This document shows, in pieces, positions 1 through 6,395 of a stretch of 9,152 nucleotides of DNA. The DNA comes from Actinomycetota bacterium (GTDB lineage: Bacteria; Desulfobacterota; Deferrimicrobia; Deferrimicrobiales; Deferrimicrobiaceae). How positions within the stretch are numbered: the first letter of the stretch is position 1; each line of letters starts with the position of its first letter. A program made the position numbers and the translations under genes. The notes below the pieces were generated by a model. The model was not told where the DNA came from and made no database searches. It worked only from the letters and a program-made list of their open reading frames with translations. The stretch covers positions 1-9,152 of the forward strand of contig JAENIX010000021.1 of the NCBI GenBank assembly GCA_016844415.1, in the 5' to 3' direction.

Positions 1-1
1 A

Positions 2-208
2 CTGCACTCCCGTCCGATTGTCGTAGTCAACACCCTGGGCTGGTTCGACCCCATCCTTTCCTTCTGCAGGAGCGCGGTCGGGTTCCGAACGGTTTCTCCA
101 CGGAACCTCGAACTTTTCGATGTAGTCCCATCCGCCGACAGCGTGATCGACACGCTCCTGCGCCGCCGATTGCCGGCTCACCCGCCCGGCCGCCTCGCCC
201 GTACTTAG
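2..208 (+). CDS. LOG-family (TIGR00730-like) nucleotide-binding protein, C-terminal part
   Basis: The frame is open from the window edge to a TAG stop and gives the last 68 residues of a protein whose start lies outside the window. The segment RPIVVVNTLGWFDPILSF (about residues 4-21 of the fragment) resembles the late beta-strand and following helix of LOG-family proteins, where the usual pattern is K-P-I-V-L-L-N-x-x-G-(F/Y)-(Y/W)-D-P-L-L. It is followed by the usual variable helix and a short strand reading ELFDVVP. Family members have a Rossmann-like fold. Some are cytokinin-activating phosphoribohydrolases that act on nucleoside 5'-monophosphates, while many bacterial members have no tested role. 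The diagnostic PGGxGTxxE motif would lie upstream, so subtype cannot be assigned. It is the only plus-strand gene seen, and it converges on the neighbouring minus-strand gene with overlapping stop codons. No terminator was found for it. Confidence 0.72.
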   Translation: MHSRPIVVVNTLGWFDPILSFCRSAVGFRTVSPRNLELFDVVPSADSVIDTLLRRRLPAHPPGRLART

Positions 209-1005
209 CGCGCGCCTTTGCGCAGTTCCAGCAGGTAGTTGACCACCGAAGAACAGAAGACGACGAGGAACGTCGCCTCGGGAAGCGCGACCGGCTCCCC
301 GGTGGACGATGCTCCGGGAAGGCCGCTGACTTCGTGGCAGCGGCGCATGGTCGCTTCCATACCGGCCGCCAGCTCCGGCGGCATTCCCTGAAACCCAGGA
401 ACGGGAGCGACGGTACCAATGGCGACCTTTCCCGTCCCTCCGCTCAGGGTGCGGACCACGGCCGCCACCGACAGGAGCGCTTCGCGCACCGCCTCCTGCG
501 GCGCCGGCTGAGGCCGCCGAGACAGGAATGCGATCGCGGTTTCAAGGTGCCGCGATGCGGCGGTGAGGTCGAAAAGGTTAAGCCTCTCTTCCGCGGTGGC
601 AACCGCGTCGAACCCGAGGGAATCCGGCAAGGGGACGAACGTGTCACGGAGCAACCGCACCGGCGCGCCTTCCTGTTCCAGCAGCCCGTTCAGGCTGCGC
701 CGGATGAGCTTCCGGTCAACCTCCTTCAACCCCGCCATGTCGTCCGAGAGGAGAAATTCAAACAGGTCGTAGACGCGATGATCCTCCAGCGCGAAAAACC
801 GTTCCTTGAAAAGACGACGGGAACCGTCGTTGTCCGCGGCGGGAAGGTCGTCGATCGGCTCCTTGAAGAAGGCGAGACAGGAACCGCGCAGCACCGCCGT
901 CCAGACCGTCTTAGAATGGTCCGTGGACGAGACCACCCGGTAAAGTAGGTTCCAAAGCGAGTTCATCAACGCGGATCCGGCTGGGGATATGCGATCGTCG
1001 GTCAC
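205..1005 (-). CDS. AbiJ_N4-like protein with HEPN-like C-terminal region (abortive-infection type family)
   Basis: The product is 266 residues from a GTG start. This start is chosen because AGGAG (1012-1016) sits 6 bases upstream; the frame stays open further upstream but without a better site. Residues 11-60 contain SLWNLLYRVV and a W-x-x-x-x-x-x-x-x-L-A-F-F-K-E-P-I-D-D-L-P stretch, residues 69-87 contain ERFFALEDHRVYDLFEFLL, and residues 103-125 contain RSLNGLLEQEGAPVRLL. These follow the order and spacing I know for the AbiJ N-terminal domain 4 family. The second half continues with RHLETAIAFLSRRP, a helix resembling the family's I-K-E-S-I-S-A-V-E helix (EALLSVAAVVRTLSG), and a closing helix ATFLVVFCSSVVNYL that resembles the last HEPN helix. 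HEPN domains of defence systems are often RNases, but the position of the family's G-I-R-H motif here reads G-L-P-G (residues 228-231), so activity may be lost. No membrane segment or signal peptide is visible. Family assignment rests on remembered patterns, and a defence role is inference. Confidence 0.72.
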   Translation of the reverse strand: MTDDRISPAGSALMNSLWNLLYRVVSSTDHSKTVWTAVLRGSCLAFFKEPIDDLPAADNDGSRRLFKERFFALEDHRVYDLFEFLLSDDMAGLKEVDRKLIRRSLNGLLEQEGAPVRLLRDTFVPLPDSLGFDAVATAEERLNLFDLTAASRHLETAIAFLSRRPQPAPQEAVREALLSVAAVVRTLSGGTGKVAIGTVAPVPGFQGMPPELAAGMEATMRRCHEVSGLPGASSTGEPVALPEATFLVVFCSSVVNYLLELRKGAR

Positions 1006-1011
1006 CGAATG

Positions 1012-1016
1012 CTCCT
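1012..1016 (-). promoter_or_regulatory. Shine-Dalgarno site fixing the GTG start of the AbiJ-like gene
   Basis: On the minus strand the sequence reads AGGAG, six bases, then GTG at 1005-1003. It is the only good ribosome binding site near the 5' end of this frame. It therefore argues against the longer open frame to 1140, whose extra N-terminal residues are low-complexity and overlap the terminator region. Confidence 0.75.
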
Positions 1017-1138
1017 GAAATCGGTTTTTCGTAGATTTACCACGAATACAAGGTAATTGAAAACCGGGACGCCCCCTAATGCCGCTCCCAACCGACAAAA
1101 GCCCCTGCGGCATGACGCCATCCCGTTTCCCCGGCGTC

Positions 1139-1170
1139 AAAAAAAACCCCGGATTGGCTCCGGGGTTCCT
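1139..1170 (-). terminator. Intrinsic (rho-independent) terminator
   Basis: A perfect 9-bp stem (AACCCCGGA at 1145-1153 with TCCGGGGTT at 1159-1167) closes a 5-base loop (1154-1158). On the minus strand it is followed directly by a run of eight T, two of which lie in the stem (plus-strand A run 1139-1146). The T run is only on the minus-strand side, so it ends transcription coming from the W-x-P-G-H protein gene, whose stop codon lies about 65 bp upstream. It does not serve the plus-strand gene. It also insulates the AbiJ-like gene, which starts 134 bp further on, from the upstream sigma-factor block. Confidence 0.9.
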
Positions 1171-1235
1171 TCATGCATCTTGTGTATGTTTGTGTGGTTG
1201 ACTGGCCGCCTCGTCCGGGTGCTCCCTGCCGGGCC

Positions 1236-1652
1236 CTACCCCTCCCAATGACCGGGGATCCAGACCCTCACTTCGGTATTGCCGTAGTGGCCGGGGGCCC
1301 AGTAGCGCCGGGTCGTGTTTCCGTAATCGTCATCGTCGTCGTATCCGCGGTGATTACGACCGGCTCTCTCAACCTCCCAGTGCCCCGGGATCCATCGCTG
1401 GTCTATCCGGGTTTCATAATGCCCGGGCACCCACACCTGCTCGGGGGGATAATAATACCCGGGCGGAGGGGCGTATGCAGGCGCCGGATAGGGTTGCGAA
1501 TGCGCGATGGCCTGGCTCAGTATGGCAAGCCCGAGGAACCCCGTCAGGACCTTGCCGGTCGTCGCCCATCCCCGATCCCCCGCGGAAACGGGGGCCGCCG
1601 TGATCATAGCCAGCATGCATGCCGCGATAAATATCGCCATCATCTTTTTCAT
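1236..1652 (-). CDS. Exported protein with four W-x-P-G-H repeats
   Basis: The product is 138 residues from an ATG start with an AAGGAGG-type ribosome binding site about 8 bases upstream (1661-1667). It begins with a clear signal peptide: MKK, a hydrophobic core at residues 5-20, and an A-x-A-type cleavage site near PVSAG (21-25). A second hydrophobic stretch at about 33-50 (TGKVLTGFLGLAILSQAI) may be a membrane anchor or glycine-zipper-like helix. A Pro/Tyr/Ala-rich linker (53-71) follows. Four copies of W-(V/I/A)-P-G-H-(Y/W)-(E/G) then start at residues 74, 87, 118 and 131, with an acidic run of five Asp at 105-109 between copies two and three. Such Trp/Pro/Gly/His repeat proteins occur in envelopes of proteobacteria and are generally uncharacterised. 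The repeats resemble the YXWGXW class only loosely. It lies downstream of the ECF sigma module, from which a 118-bp gap separates it, and ends before a strong terminator. Function unknown; gene and export are well supported. Confidence 0.85.
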   Translation of the reverse strand: MKKMMAIFIAACMLAMITAAPVSAGDRGWATTGKVLTGFLGLAILSQAIAHSQPYPAPAYAPPPGYYYPPEQVWVPGHYETRIDQRWIPGHWEVERAGRNHRGYDDDDDYGNTTRRYWAPGHYGNTEVRVWIPGHWEG

Positions 1653-1770
1653 CGCTATCTCCTCCTTCGAAACCGTTCGTTCCTGACAGTTTAAACCCGG
1701 CTTTCTTCGATTTTGTTTCCCCGGTCAACCGTCAGACGAGGAAAGAGGGGAGGAAATTCAAAGGGGAAAA

Positions 1771-2235
1771 CTATTCCGCGGAGATGAGCAGGATCAGAAC
1801 CCCGGACTGGTGTGGTGGCCCCCCCACCAGCACCATCCCTCCGCGGCTAAGGCCGAGAGTCGTCGTCAGCAGGTTCTTCCCGCCTTCCATTATCTGCACG
1901 GCAAGACGGACCTTGTTCTCCGGGGCGGCGGAGGGGGTCACCCGCATCGAGCGGCCTCCGGGAAGGCTGAATTCCCCGGTTTCCCCGACCGCGAGGGTGC
2001 GCTTCATCCTGTCGAGAAGACTGTACGAAGAATAGCTGAACATGGACTGAAGCTTTGTCTTCAGGGTGGAAAGGGACGGGTCTATCGAGGCGCCCTTGTT
2101 GGAGGCGACCACGACCCCGATTTCGACGGCGACCGGGGCGGGGGAAGCAGCCTCCACGGTGCCGGCGGCGAAGAAGAAAACGATAAAAAAGATCAGCGGG
2201 ACGGGAAGCCCCCGGCAGGTATCACGTCTTGTCAT
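1771..2235 (-). CDS. Hypothetical exported or membrane-anchored protein linked to the anti-sigma gene
   Basis: The product is 154 residues. Residues 1-9 carry three Arg, and a strongly hydrophobic segment (about 11-25, PLIFFIVFFFAAGTVEA) looks like a signal peptide or N-terminal anchor with A-x-A ending near residue 29. The rest appears to be a compact beta-rich domain. It contains VEIGVVVASN (37-46), FSYSSYSLL (66-74), SLPGGRSMRVTPS (90-102) and a C-terminal GGMVLVGGPPHQSGVLILLIS. I recall similar small proteins beside ECF sigma/zinc-finger anti-sigma pairs in Deltaproteobacteria, but I know no function. The ATG overlaps the end of the anti-sigma gene by 14 bp and has only a weak ribosome binding site, which fits translational coupling. 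It could be an extracytoplasmic sensor or target of the pathway; that is inference. Confidence 0.8.
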   Translation of the reverse strand: MTRRDTCRGLPVPLIFFIVFFFAAGTVEAASPAPVAVEIGVVVASNKGASIDPSLSTLKTKLQSMFSYSSYSLLDRMKRTLAVGETGEFSLPGGRSMRVTPSAAPENKVRLAVQIMEGGKNLLTTTLGLSRGGMVLVGGPPHQSGVLILLISAE

Positions 2236-2698
2236 TTTCGATGATCCAGATCACCCGGGGAAGGTCCTCTCCACGGTCCATGAGCGCCACGGTCGCCGTA
2301 TCCGATTCGATCTCCTCAACGGCGACGTCGAAGCTGCGCGGGTGAAACGGCGCCCTGCTCACCCCCGAAGGATAGAACAGGAGGATCAAAACCGCAAGCG
2401 CCGCCGCCGCGGGCAGCCAGAACCATTTCCTGGCCCATGAGGCGTCCATGCCCCGGCTCTTTTTTTCCTCGATCCCGGCCTGCACGCGTGTCCAGAGAAC
2501 ATCGAGCCGGGCAGACTTTTCAGAGGAACGCGACGCCGTCCACAGCCGGAGAAGCTCCCCCACCCTCCGATACGAAGCCGCTTCCGCCGTGCACGATTCG
2601 CAGGACTCCAGATGCACCCTGATCTCGGCAGTCTCCCGTGGCGGGAGCATCCCGTCGATCTCTTCCTGGAGAACCTGCAACGCCTTCACGCAGTCCAT
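2222..2698 (-). CDS. Zinc-finger transmembrane anti-sigma factor
   Basis: The product is 158 residues. The N-terminal cytoplasmic domain has Cys3 and then His29-x3-Cys33-x2-Cys36 (VHLESCESC), the zinc-binding anti-sigma (zf-HC2/ZAS) motif that grips the partner ECF sigma factor. The aligned family usually has a His or Cys at the first ligand, and Cys3 can fill that place. A single membrane span lies at about 92-109 (WFWLPAAAALAVLILLFY), putting the C-terminal 45 residues outside. That tail includes VEEIESDTATVALM and ends in VIWIIEND, a pattern I recognise from anti-sigma proteins of this type. It starts 4 bp after the sigma gene's stop, with GGAAGGG (complement of 2707-2713) as ribosome binding site inside that gene's end. 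The pairing predicts that it holds the sigma factor inactive at the membrane until an envelope signal arrives. The signal cannot be read from sequence. Confidence 0.88.
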   Translation of the reverse strand: MDCVKALQVLQEEIDGMLPPRETAEIRVHLESCESCTAEAASYRRVGELLRLWTASRSSEKSARLDVLWTRVQAGIEEKKSRGMDASWARKWFWLPAAAALAVLILLFYPSGVSRAPFHPRSFDVAVEEIESDTATVALMDRGEDLPRVIWIIENDKT

Positions 2699-2702
2699 TT
2701 TT

Positions 2703-3293
2703 CTACCCTTCCCGGTATTCCCTCAGGGCGTCCTTCAGCTTCGCACGCGCGTAATGCAGGCGCGACATGACGGTGCCGACCGAGCATTCGAGCACATTTG
2801 CGATCTCATCGTACGGGAGCCCTTCCACCTCGCGCAGCACGATCACCGCGCGGTGGTACTCGGGCAGCTCCCCGATCGCCCTCGTCAGCGCTTCCGACAG
2901 CTCCCGGTTCTGCGCAAGCTCCTCGGGGGTCCTGGGGTGCGCCGCAAAATCCGGGGCGGTCACCTCCCCGGAAAGCCATTTCTCATCGAGCGGAACGGTG
3001 CGCCCCCTCGACGCCTTCCTCCACCGGTCTATCGCCTGGTTCACCAGCAGCCGGTAGAACCAGGTGTAGAAATTAGCGCCGAACCGGAACTCCTTCAGGT
3101 TGTAGTAGGCCTTCACGAACGCCTCCTGGACCACGTCGAGCGCCTCGTCGGCATCTCCGGTGATCCCTACCGCCACGCTGAAGGCCCGGCTCTTGTATCG
3201 CTCCATAAGCTCCCGGAACGCCTCCTCCCCGCCGCCAAGAGCTGCGCGGATCAACTCCTCGTCGGGGAGGCCGTGCATATCCTTTTCATTCAT
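2703..3293 (-). CDS. ECF (group 4) RNA polymerase sigma factor, RpoE-like
   Basis: The product is 196 residues from the ATG used here. Region sigma-2 spans about 24-93: AFRELMERY, then DVVQEAFVKAYYNL (region 2.2, core polymerase binding) and FYTWFYRLLVNQAIDRWRK (2.3-2.4, -10 recognition). Sigma-4 spans about 143-187, with LPEYHRAVIVLREVEGLPYDEIA and the helix-turn-helix CSVGTVMSRLHYARAKL (-35 recognition). The linker (97-130) is long enough to be normal, and sigma-1.1 and sigma-3 are absent, as expected for ECF factors. A TTG at 3300-3302 would add three residues and has a GGGG upstream at plausible spacing, so the start is uncertain by 9 bp. The gene begins 46 bp after polA and is followed at 4 bp by its anti-sigma partner. 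ECF loci are usually autoregulated, but I could not identify a convincing promoter in the short gap or polA 3' end. Confidence 0.93.
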   Translation of the reverse strand: MNEKDMHGLPDEELIRAALGGGEEAFRELMERYKSRAFSVAVGITGDADEALDVVQEAFVKAYYNLKEFRFGANFYTWFYRLLVNQAIDRWRKASRGRTVPLDEKWLSGEVTAPDFAAHPRTPEELAQNRELSEALTRAIGELPEYHRAVIVLREVEGLPYDEIANVLECSVGTVMSRLHYARAKLKDALREYREG

Positions 3294-3339
3294 ATGACGC
3301 AAAGCTACCCCGATCTATTCATCGATGCTGAAACGGAAA

Positions 3340-5910
3340 TCAATGGATTTCACCCCAGTTATTGCCGCGGCCAAGAACAACCGTCAGGGGGACCGCAAGC
3401 GTGGCCGCTCCCGCCATCGCCTCGCGGACGATCGTCCCGGCCTCTTCCGCCTCCCGTTCCGGCGCCTCGGCGATGAGCTCGTCGTGCACCTGCAGGATCA
3501 GGCGCGATCGCAGACCCCGCTCCCTGAATTCCCTGTCGATCCGGATCATAGCCAGCTTGATGATATCCGCTGCGCTCCCCTGTATCGGCGCGTTGATCGC
3601 CACCCTTTCGGCCGCTTCCCTGAGCACTTTGTTCTGCGAGTTGATGTCCCTCAGGTAGCGGCGCCGCCCCAGGATCGTCTTTACGAACCCATCCTTTCTC
3701 CCCTGTTCCTTTACATGTTCGAGATATCCTCGCACTCCCGGAAAGCGCTGGAAGTACTGGTCGATGTACTGGCGGGCCTCCTTCCCGCCTATTCCTAGCT
3801 CGCGGGAGAGCCCGAACGGGCTCATCCCGTAGAGGATGCCGAAATTGATCACCTTCGCGCGCCGGCGCAGCTCCGGAGTGACCCCGGACGGCGAAACCCC
3901 GAAAACGCCGCATGCCGTTGCCGTGTGGATGTCCTCCCCTTCGAGGAACCCGCGGGTAAGCTCGGCGTCGCCGCTCATGTGCGCCAAAAGGCGCAATTCA
4001 ACCTGGGAGTAGTCGGCTCCCACGAAACAACATTCCGGATCCGCCACGAACCCCGACCTGATCCGCTTTCCCAGTTCGGTCCGGATCGGGATGTTCTGGA
4101 GGTTCGGGTCGGAGCAGGAGAGCCGGCCGGTGGCCGCCTGGGTCTGGTTGAACGTTGTGTGGATCCGCCCGTCCGCCGGGTCCACCATGCCGGGCAGGAC
4201 GTCCACATAGGTTGATTTGATCTTCGCCAGCGTCCGGTACTCCAGGACCAGCCGGGGGATTTCGTGGGAGTTCCTGAGCTGCTCCAAAACCTCCACGTCG
4301 GTGGAATACCCCGTCTTGGTTTTTTTTACTGGAGGAAGGCCCAGCTTTTCGAAGAGAAGGAACGACAGCTGCTTCGGGGAATTGATGTTGAAGTCCGAAC
4401 CCGCGATCAGGGCCGTTTTCCCCTCGATTTCCCGTATCCCGCCGTCGAGCTCCTCCGACAGGACGCGGAAGATCTCCGGGTCGATGCGGATCCCCGCCGC
4501 TTCCATCCGGCAAAGCACCGGCACCAGAGGCATGTCCACGTCGCGGAATATCCGGGTGAGGTCGGCCTCCCCGAGCTTCCGCTCGAGGACCGCTCCCAGG
4601 GCGAGAAGGGCCTCCGCGTTTTCAGCGGCCCGCGCTTCCGGGGTTTCTCCCCCGCCCGCTCCGGCGGCAGCGGGATGATGGCGCGCAAGCAGCTTGCCGA
4701 TAGTCGGCGTGCCGTCGTCGGGCGCAAGGAGGTATCCCGCCACCTGCAGGTCGAAAAACCGTGAGGGCTCGTTCACGGGAGGCACGCCATGGCGGCGGAA
4801 AAGGGACTTGCCGTCGAAGAGAAAAGTCTTGGTGCACAGCGCGGACAGGAGCTGCAGGACATCCGGGATTTCCCCGGCGGGCATAACGAAAGTCCCCCGA
4901 CCGGGGGAGGAAACGCCGAAAACACCTTCCGCGGCGGGGGCGATGGCTGCCGCCTGAAGTGCTTCCTTCCGTACGCCCTGAAGCAGCTCCGATGCCTTCT
5001 CCGCGAGTTTCCAAGTTTCAGGTTCCCTGAAAGCCGTCCCGGCGAGGGGAAGCAGCGGTTCATCGGAAAGGGAAAGATCATCGAGCAATTTCCGGAAGCC
5101 GAGTTTCCGGAAGAGCTGCGCGATCCTGGCCGTTTCCATCGGACGAGGCGACAAGGACTCGATGCTTTCCCCGAGAGGAAGGTACCTGTCTATCGTCAAG
5201 AGCGTCTTCCATAGCCTTGCCGCGTCGGCGTTCTTCTCGATCTTCTCCTTCCTGCTCCCCTTCAGCCTGTCGGTGTGCGCGAGAAGCTCCTCCAGCGAGC
5301 CGAACTCCCGGATCAGTTCGGCCGCCGTCTTTTCGCCGATCCCGGGGACGCCGGGGACGTTGTCGGAAGGATCTCCGGCAAGCGCCAGCAGGTCCACCAC
5401 CTGTCCCGGCCCCACCCCGAAGACTTCCCGGACCTCGGCCTCCCCGACCATCCTCTCCTTCAGCCCGTCCCGCACGCGGACCCGGGAAGAAACCAGCTGG
5501 TAGAGATCCTTGTCGGAGGAGACGATGACGACGTCCATCCCCTTTTCCTCCGCGGCCCGCGCAAGCGTGCCGATGATGTCGTCCGCCTCGGCCCCGGGGA
5601 GCTCGATGCGGCGCACTCCCAGCGCGTCGATGACCTCCTTCACGAGGGGGATCTGCACGAGGAGGTCCTCGGGGACCTTGAGCCGGTTCGCCTTGTACTC
5701 CGGGTACAGTTCGTGCCGGGGAGTGGGATGCGGAGTGTCGAAGGCGGTGACGATCGCCGCCGGCCGCTCCTCCGAAAGGATCTTCAGCAGGATCCTCGCG
5801 ACTCCCAGAACCACGTTGGTGGGCGTGCCGTCCGGGGCCGAAAGCCGCGGCACCCCGAAGAAGGAGCGGTATAGGACGTTATGCCCGTCGATCAGATAGA
5901 GGGAGGCCAT
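3340..5910 (-). CDS. polA: DNA polymerase I
   Basis: The product is 856 residues, slightly shorter than the 928 of E. coli. It fills RNA-primer gaps on the lagging strand and in excision repair. The 5'-nuclease domain (about 1-290) keeps its acidic metal ligands: Asp8 (LIDGH), Asp58, AEADD (107-111), SSDKD (131-135) and GDPSDN (179-184). A helix-hairpin-helix VPGVPGIGEKTA follows at 185-196. The polymerase domain carries motif A DYSQVELR (Asp633), the O-helix RRRAKVINFGILYG (Lys686, Phe690) and motif C QVHDEL (Asp810). The middle 3'-5' exonuclease-like domain (about 295-460) lacks the DxE and later Asp residues of a proofreading site. The start is the ATG giving MASLYLIDGHN, the usual beginning of the family; the open frame goes 18 codons further but that extension is not family-like. 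An AGG lies a few bases upstream, and the start overlaps the RDD gene's end by 32 bp, suggesting coupled translation. Confidence 0.97.
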   Translation of the reverse strand: MASLYLIDGHNVLYRSFFGVPRLSAPDGTPTNVVLGVARILLKILSEERPAAIVTAFDTPHPTPRHELYPEYKANRLKVPEDLLVQIPLVKEVIDALGVRRIELPGAEADDIIGTLARAAEEKGMDVVIVSSDKDLYQLVSSRVRVRDGLKERMVGEAEVREVFGVGPGQVVDLLALAGDPSDNVPGVPGIGEKTAAELIREFGSLEELLAHTDRLKGSRKEKIEKNADAARLWKTLLTIDRYLPLGESIESLSPRPMETARIAQLFRKLGFRKLLDDLSLSDEPLLPLAGTAFREPETWKLAEKASELLQGVRKEALQAAAIAPAAEGVFGVSSPGRGTFVMPAGEIPDVLQLLSALCTKTFLFDGKSLFRRHGVPPVNEPSRFFDLQVAGYLLAPDDGTPTIGKLLARHHPAAAGAGGGETPEARAAENAEALLALGAVLERKLGEADLTRIFRDVDMPLVPVLCRMEAAGIRIDPEIFRVLSEELDGGIREIEGKTALIAGSDFNINSPKQLSFLLFEKLGLPPVKKTKTGYSTDVEVLEQLRNSHEIPRLVLEYRTLAKIKSTYVDVLPGMVDPADGRIHTTFNQTQAATGRLSCSDPNLQNIPIRTELGKRIRSGFVADPECCFVGADYSQVELRLLAHMSGDAELTRGFLEGEDIHTATACGVFGVSPSGVTPELRRRAKVINFGILYGMSPFGLSRELGIGGKEARQYIDQYFQRFPGVRGYLEHVKEQGRKDGFVKTILGRRRYLRDINSQNKVLREAAERVAINAPIQGSAADIIKLAMIRIDREFRERGLRSRLILQVHDELIAEAPEREAEEAGTIVREAMAGAATLAVPLTVVLGRGNNWGEIH

Positions 5911-6364
5911 CCGACACCTGCAGGTATTCCACCACGAGCGTTTCCGCGAGGGTGTCCCCCGCACGCTGCCCGTCGGCGTCGTAGAAGCCGAGGTAGGTCT
6001 CGATGAGGAGGACGGCCAGGCCGATGGTGTACGCGAGGAAGGGACCGGCGACCGGGATCAGGTAGAACAGGAACGGCGCGGCCACGGTGAGATTGCGCAG
6101 CAGCGACGACGGGAAATCCATACCCTCCCGGTCGACGCGGACGACCTTTAACCCCGTCAGCCATTTCCCCGCGCTGCGCCCGCCGGGGAAACCGTCGCAC
6201 ATGAGGATGTAGAAAAGGGAAGCGAACGCGCCGGCGGCACCCGGGAGGTGCCAGAGGGCCATGGCGATGATGAGGTCGGCGGCCTTGGCCACCATGCGCG
6301 AGAGGTAACGGGCGCGGCGCGCATCCTTGAAGAGTTCCCTCTGGTCCTGCCAGCGGATCGCCAT
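5879..6364 (-). CDS. RDD-family integral membrane protein
   Basis: The product is 161 residues. After a basic N-terminus (RRARYLSRM, 16-24) come hydrophobic segments at about 26-40, 43-57, 93-108 and 110-124, consistent with three to four membrane spans. The family signature is visible: an Arg at the start of helix one (Arg23) and Asp30 in MVAKAADLII; then CDGFPGGRSAGKWLTGLKVV (56-75) with the conserved G-x-S-x-G-K; and a C-terminal DGQRAGDTLAETLVV (131-145) matching the usual D-x-x-A-x-T-x-V ending. RDD proteins are small membrane proteins. A few have been linked to ion exchange or to targeting of partner proteins, but most, including this one, have no known substrate. It lies between a small DUF4177-like gene and polA, and its 3' end overlaps polA. 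Its ATG has no clear ribosome binding site and sits one base from an 11-bp stem-loop, so initiation may depend on upstream translation. Confidence 0.85.
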   Translation of the reverse strand: MAIRWQDQRELFKDARRARYLSRMVAKAADLIIAMALWHLPGAAGAFASLFYILMCDGFPGGRSAGKWLTGLKVVRVDREGMDFPSSLLRNLTVAAPFLFYLIPVAGPFLAYTIGLAVLLIETYLGFYDADGQRAGDTLAETLVVEYLQVSDGLPLSDRRA

Positions 6365-6365
6365 G

Positions 6366-6395
6366 CTAGTGCACCGTTACCAGGCGGTACACTAG
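6366..6395 (-). repeat. Inverted repeat / stem-loop filling the intergenic gap
   Basis: The arms CTAGTGCACCG (6366-6376) and CGGTACACTAG (6385-6395) pair over 11 positions around an 8-base loop (6377-6384). In minus-strand RNA the single imperfect position is a U-G wobble, while in plus-strand RNA it would be a C-A mismatch, so the fold suits the transcribed strand. It occupies the whole gap between the stop codon of the small gene (6396-6398) and the ATG of the RDD gene (6364), leaving one base. There is no T run, so it is not a standard terminator. It may regulate initiation, stabilise RNA or be a small palindromic repeat; the sequence does not decide. Confidence 0.75.

Noticed and set aside
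1006..1140. N-terminal extension of the AbiJ-like protein to 1140
   Set aside because: The extra 45 residues are not family-like and reach the terminator tail, while a clear AGGAG precedes the GTG at 1005.
1690..1745. Possible promoter (TTGACC on the minus strand near 1726-1731) before the W-x-P-G-H gene
   Set aside because: No matching -10 box at the right spacing was found, and no clear ECF-type pair either, so it is not listed as a feature.
2448..3476. Long plus-strand open frame (342 codons) opposite the sigma/anti-sigma genes
   Set aside because: It lies wholly antisense to well-recognised minus-strand genes, has no family-like motifs and is the kind of shadow frame common in GC-rich DNA.
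5275..5874. Plus-strand open frame of 199 codons opposite the polA 5' end
   Set aside because: It is antisense to the intact 5'-nuclease domain, is rich in Arg/Asp/Pro with no domain pattern, and has no convincing start site.
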